Program-made: the position numbers and the translations under genes
Part shown: positions 61,574 to 64,000 of the stretch, one piece after another
Numbering within the stretch: position 1 is the stretch's first letter
Layout: every line of letters begins with the position of its first letter
Source of the DNA: Schlegelella_A sp965246805
GTDB lineage: Bacteria; Pseudomonadota; Gammaproteobacteria; Burkholderiales; Burkholderiaceae_C
DNA: 64,000 bases
NCBI GenBank assembly: GCA_965246805.1
Contig: CBDFFO010000003.1
Span: 558,001 to 622,000, forward strand
Direction: 5' to 3'
The notes under the pieces: generated by a model
Database searches by the model: none
Told to the model about the DNA's origin: nothing
What the model saw: only the letters and a program-made list of their open reading frames with translations

Positions 61574-61855
61574 CTAGTGGCCTGCGACGTGGGCGACCGC
61601 GGCGTTCCAGAACGGGTTGGCGAAGACCAGGATCATCGACACGACGAAGCAGTAGATCGCAGTCGACTCGATCATCGCCAGGCCCACGAAGAGCGTGCGG
61701 GTGATCGTGGCCGAGGCATCGGGCTGCTGCGCGAGCGCCGTCAGCGCGGTGGCCACGGCGCGGCCTTCGGCGAGGGCCGGACCCATGGTTCCGAAGCCGG
61801 TCGTGAGGCCGGCGATGACGATCGAGGCGATGGCGATGGCGGTCTGGTTGTCCAT
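61574..61855 (-). CDS. atpE: N-ATPase c subunit
   Basis: A 93-residue double-helix proteolipid. Helix 1 SIVIAGLTTGFGTMGPALAEG, loop RAVATALTALAQQPDAS, helix 2 with the ion carboxylate in AMIESTAIYCFVV. The ES/T plus Tyr pattern resembles sodium-type c subunits, but the helix-1 position of the sodium ligand Gln is Glu (ALAEG). The Burkholderia pseudomallei N-type ring has been reported as proton-specific, so the ion is left open. Confidence 0.94.
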   Translation of the reverse strand: MDNQTAIAIASIVIAGLTTGFGTMGPALAEGRAVATALTALAQQPDASATITRTLFVGLAMIESTAIYCFVVSMILVFANPFWNAAVAHVAGH

Positions 61856-61882
61856 GAGAGATTCCGGGTTGTGGTCCGCGCC

Positions 61883-62578
61883 TCAGGCCGCAGCCGCGAC
61901 CGCGGGTTCGGGCCTGGCCGTGCGCGTCGCGGCGGCGATGTAGACCGCTGCCAGGATGCTGAAGATGTAGGCCTGTACCAGGCCGGTGAGCAGGCCGAGC
62001 AGCGTCATGACGATCGGGAAGAGGAAGGGCGTGATCGTCAACAGGATCGCCACGATCATCGAGCCGCTCATCATGTTGCCGAACAGTCGAACGGCGAGCG
62101 CGAGCGTCCGGGACAGCTCGCTGATGAGGTTGAACGGCAGCATGACGAGCGTCGGCTCGAGATACGACTCCAGGTAGCCGCGCACGCCCTGGTTGGCGAT
62201 GCCGAAGACCGGCACCGCGATGAAGACCGCGAGCGCCAACGCGACCGTCGTCGACAGCGATGCGGTCGGCGGCTCGAAGCCGGGGATCACCGTGCACAGG
62301 CTCGACGCGGCGACGAACAGGAAGAGCGTGCCGATGAAGCCGAGGTACCTGCCGGGCTGCTTCAGCCCCACGTCCTCGATCTGCTTCGAGATCGCGGTGA
62401 CGACGATCTCGAGCAGGCACTGCCAGCGCGATATCTGGCGTCCGGTGGCGAGCCGGCGCGTCAGCAGCGCGGAGCCGGCGACCAGCAACAGCATCAGCAC
62501 CCAGGTGAAGACGATCGTGGCGTTGAGCTTGGCGAAGCCGAGCTGCCAGAACACCCACTGGTCCGGGCTAAGGCGCAT
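61883..62578 (-). CDS. atpB: N-ATPase a subunit
   Basis: A 231-residue membrane channel subunit. The conserved helix-4 stretch ELSRTLALAVRLFGNMMSG carries the essential Arg; VQAYIFSILAAVYI is the last helix. The start at 62578 (MRLSPDQWVFW) fits better than 62599, which would overlap atpR by 32 bases. Confidence 0.94.
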   Translation of the reverse strand: MRLSPDQWVFWQLGFAKLNATIVFTWVLMLLLVAGSALLTRRLATGRQISRWQCLLEIVVTAISKQIEDVGLKQPGRYLGFIGTLFLFVAASSLCTVIPGFEPPTASLSTTVALALAVFIAVPVFGIANQGVRGYLESYLEPTLVMLPFNLISELSRTLALAVRLFGNMMSGSMIVAILLTITPFLFPIVMTLLGLLTGLVQAYIFSILAAVYIAAATRTARPEPAVAAAA

Positions 62579-62873
62579 GGAGCACCTCCGCGGCGGCACG
62601 GCGCATCACGGTGCGCAGTTGCCAGCCCACGATGCCGCGGCCGGCGAGAAAGCCGAGAAGGCACAGCAGCAGGCGCTGCCAGCTGTGATCGGCGACGAGA
62701 TAGAAGCCGCCCAGCGCCACGCCCATGCGCACCAGCAGGCTGGCCAGCATCGAAGACGCGGGGCGTCGGAACGAGGGCAGATGGCGCACGGCCCACCACA
62801 AGCCACCGAAGTAGAACGCGCCGAGCCCGGTGCCCGCGACCAAGGCCAGCAGCGACGACAGCGCGTCAGTCAT
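62568..62873 (-). CDS. atpR: N-ATPase AtpR subunit
   Basis: A 101-residue membrane protein with three helices (SLLALVAGTGLGAFYFGGLWW; LLVRMGVALGGFYLV; RLLLCLLGFLAGRGIVG). Two arginines lie inside the helices (LLVRMG, LAGRG), as in AtpR, proposed to help assemble the c ring in N-ATPases. Overlaps atpQ and atpB. Confidence 0.9.
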   Translation of the reverse strand: MTDALSSLLALVAGTGLGAFYFGGLWWAVRHLPSFRRPASSMLASLLVRMGVALGGFYLVADHSWQRLLLCLLGFLAGRGIVGWQLRTVMRRAAAEVLHAP

Positions 62874-63198
62874 CGGGATGCTTTTCGTGCATGGCGCGGT
62901 CTTCACTGCCGACCCAGCGCCCGGCGTTCAGGCAGCCGAGCACGAGGCCGGCCACGAGCAGCGCCAGCGTCCACGAGTGCGGGCCCGCATGCTTGCGGTC
63001 GAGCCAGGCGCCGAGCGCTGCGCCGAGCACGGTGGGCACGGCGACCGACCAGCCGATCAGGCCCATCATGCCGAGGCCGGTCCAGACGCCGTTGGTGCCG
63101 TCGCGACGTGCCCTGAGCTTGCGCGCGGCCTTGTTGCCGACCTGTTCAGCGAGATCCGGCGCCGCGCGTGCGCCGATCGGCTCCGGCGCGTCAACCAT
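62866..63198 (-). CDS. atpQ: N-ATPase AtpQ / AtpI-like subunit
   Basis: A 110-residue AtpZ/AtpI-family membrane protein: basic N-terminal region then two helices (GLGMMGLIGWSVAVPTVLGA; WTLALLVAGLVLGCLNAGRW). GAWLDRK between the helices is the AtpI-like Asp/Lys segment. Start ATG 63198 overlaps the atpC stop; its stop overlaps the atpR start. Confidence 0.88.
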   Translation of the reverse strand: MVDAPEPIGARAAPDLAEQVGNKAARKLRARRDGTNGVWTGLGMMGLIGWSVAVPTVLGAALGAWLDRKHAGPHSWTLALLVAGLVLGCLNAGRWVGSEDRAMHEKHPDD

Positions 63199-63580
63199 GC
63201 TCGAAGCTCGCGAAGCGGCGCAGGAAGCCGCTTTCCACTTTTGCCATGGCCGACCGCAGGCTTCGCGCTTGCGCGTCTTCGGCGAGGAAATGCCTTGCCA
63301 CGTCGTCACGCAACGAGGCGAGATCGTTGCCGCGCAGCGCGCGACGCACCGACACGCGCACCCGGTCGGCGGTCTTGACGAGCACGCCTTCGTCGACAGC
63401 CAGGCAGACTTCGCCGTCGGCCGCCGTCTCGTAGATGAGGATGCCGGGCGCCAGCGCGGCGACGCAGTCGAGGCGATGCGGCAGCAGGCCGAAGGAGCCT
63501 TGCGGTGTTTCGGCGACGATGCGCAAGACCTCGCCCGCATCGACGAAAACCTGAAAGGGCAGCAGCACCTCAAGCCGCAT
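63191..63580 (-). CDS. atpC: N-ATPase epsilon subunit
   Basis: A 129-residue central-stalk subunit with the ten-strand beta sandwich (MRLEVLLPFQVFVDAGEVL, GSFGLLPHRLDCVAALAPG) and a short C-terminal helical part. The start overlaps the atpD stop by 11 bases. The C-terminal helices are shorter than in inhibitory F-type epsilon subunits. Confidence 0.92.
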   Translation of the reverse strand: MRLEVLLPFQVFVDAGEVLRIVAETPQGSFGLLPHRLDCVAALAPGILIYETAADGEVCLAVDEGVLVKTADRVRVSVRRALRGNDLASLRDDVARHFLAEDAQARSLRSAMAKVESGFLRRFASFEHG

Positions 63581-64000
63581 GGGCGAGCGCGGCATCGGCG
63601 GGTGACGTTTTCTTCGTTGGTGCGGTCGCACCGGGCTTCTGATCGGATTCCGGCTTGACCTTCGCCTCGTCGATGGTTCCGATCATGTAAAGCGCGCTTT
63701 CCGGCACGTCGTTGAACTCGTCACGAAGGATGCGCTCGCAACCGTCGAGCGCGTCGTGCAGGCTGACCAGCTTGCCCGCGAGGCCGGTGAACTGCTCGGT
63801 CGTGAAGAACGGCTGGGTCAGGAAGCGCTCGAGTCGTCGGGCACGAGCCACGACGCTGCGGTCTTCCGATGAGAGCTGCTCGAGGCCGAGCATCGCGATG
63901 ATGTCCTTCAGCTGCCCGTACTGCGCGAGGGTTTGCCGAACCTGCTGCGCGAGCGCGTAGTGCCTCGCGCCGACGATGCCCGGGGTGGCCATCTTGGAAT
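63570..64000 (-). CDS. atpD: N-ATPase beta subunit, C-terminal fragment
   Basis: The last ~143 residues of the catalytic subunit; the gene continues past the right edge. RHYALAQQVRQTLAQYGQLKDIIAMLGLEQLS, followed by RFLTQPFFTTEQFTG, is the typical beta C-terminal helical domain. A Lys/Thr/Pro tail (APTKKTSPADAALAHAA) is added. First gene of the atpDCQRBEFAG operon. Confidence 0.93.
   Translation of the reverse strand, partial: SKMATPGIVGARHYALAQQVRQTLAQYGQLKDIIAMLGLEQLSSEDRSVVARARRLERFLTQPFFTTEQFTGLAGKLVSLHDALDGCERILRDEFNDVPESALYMIGTIDEAKVKPESDQKPGATAPTKKTSPADAALAHAA

Noticed and set aside
60815..63658. 947-codon plus-strand ORF
   Set aside because: Antisense shadow across five atp genes.

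Overview
The window comes from a GC-rich betaproteobacterium of the order Burkholderiales, probably near the Rubrivivax/Leptothrix/Ideonella group. This rests on the protein sequences, the neighbourhoods fmt-def-LysM-dprA-smg and purC-fba / pyk-pgk, and a PEP-CTERM protein. It is ordinary chromosome with inserted accessory blocks; no phage, plasmid backbone, CRISPR array, rRNA or intact insertion sequence was seen.

Layout. 0-1.2 kb: start of purC (cut by the window edge) and class II aldolase. 1.4-7.5 kb: a metallo-hydrolase, threonine deaminase, then a two-sided module made of an ECF sigma factor with an NrsF-type anti-sigma factor facing a four-gene bufferin (copper-binding modified peptide) operon. 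7.7-8.3 kb: a non-coding block of nested inverted repeats. 8.4-17.5 kb: pyk, pgk, small envelope/stress proteins, fmt-def, LysM protein, dprA, smg. 17.6-25.6 kb: DUF1631, secF-secD-yajC, phosphoesterase, SDR. 26-39 kb: M1 aminopeptidase, response-regulator-like protein, lipoprotein, S8 protease, birA, SET protein, topB. 39-47 kb: folE, CDF transporter, PEP-CTERM protein, rsmB, DUF4390, NtrY-like kinase and a short regulator, tRNA-Phe. 47-51 kb: copper-resistance genes copL-copA-copB and a DUF305 gene. 51-58 kb: two related Crp-like regulators, GNAT and CBS proteins, and cytochrome bd (cydP-A-B-X-ybgE). 58-64 kb: an N-type (alternative) F-ATPase operon, atpD(partial)-C-Q-R-B-E-F-A-G.

How parts work together. 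Two separate periplasmic copper-handling systems (bufferin and CopAB) lie 40 kb apart. The bufferin module carries two matching GTAACC-N15-CGAA elements, one facing each way in the sigma/bufA gap, so the sigma factor probably drives both its own gene and the operon. The 51-58 kb block looks like a low-oxygen/energy island: a shared 14-base motif lies upstream of five of its genes and is a candidate operator for the two Crp-like regulators.

Caution on data quality. Several genes (secD, phosphoesterase, a lipoprotein, a small secreted protein, the DUF305 gene, the second Crp gene) are broken by single-base indels, mostly in short homopolymers. Because secD is normally essential, residual assembly error is the simplest explanation.
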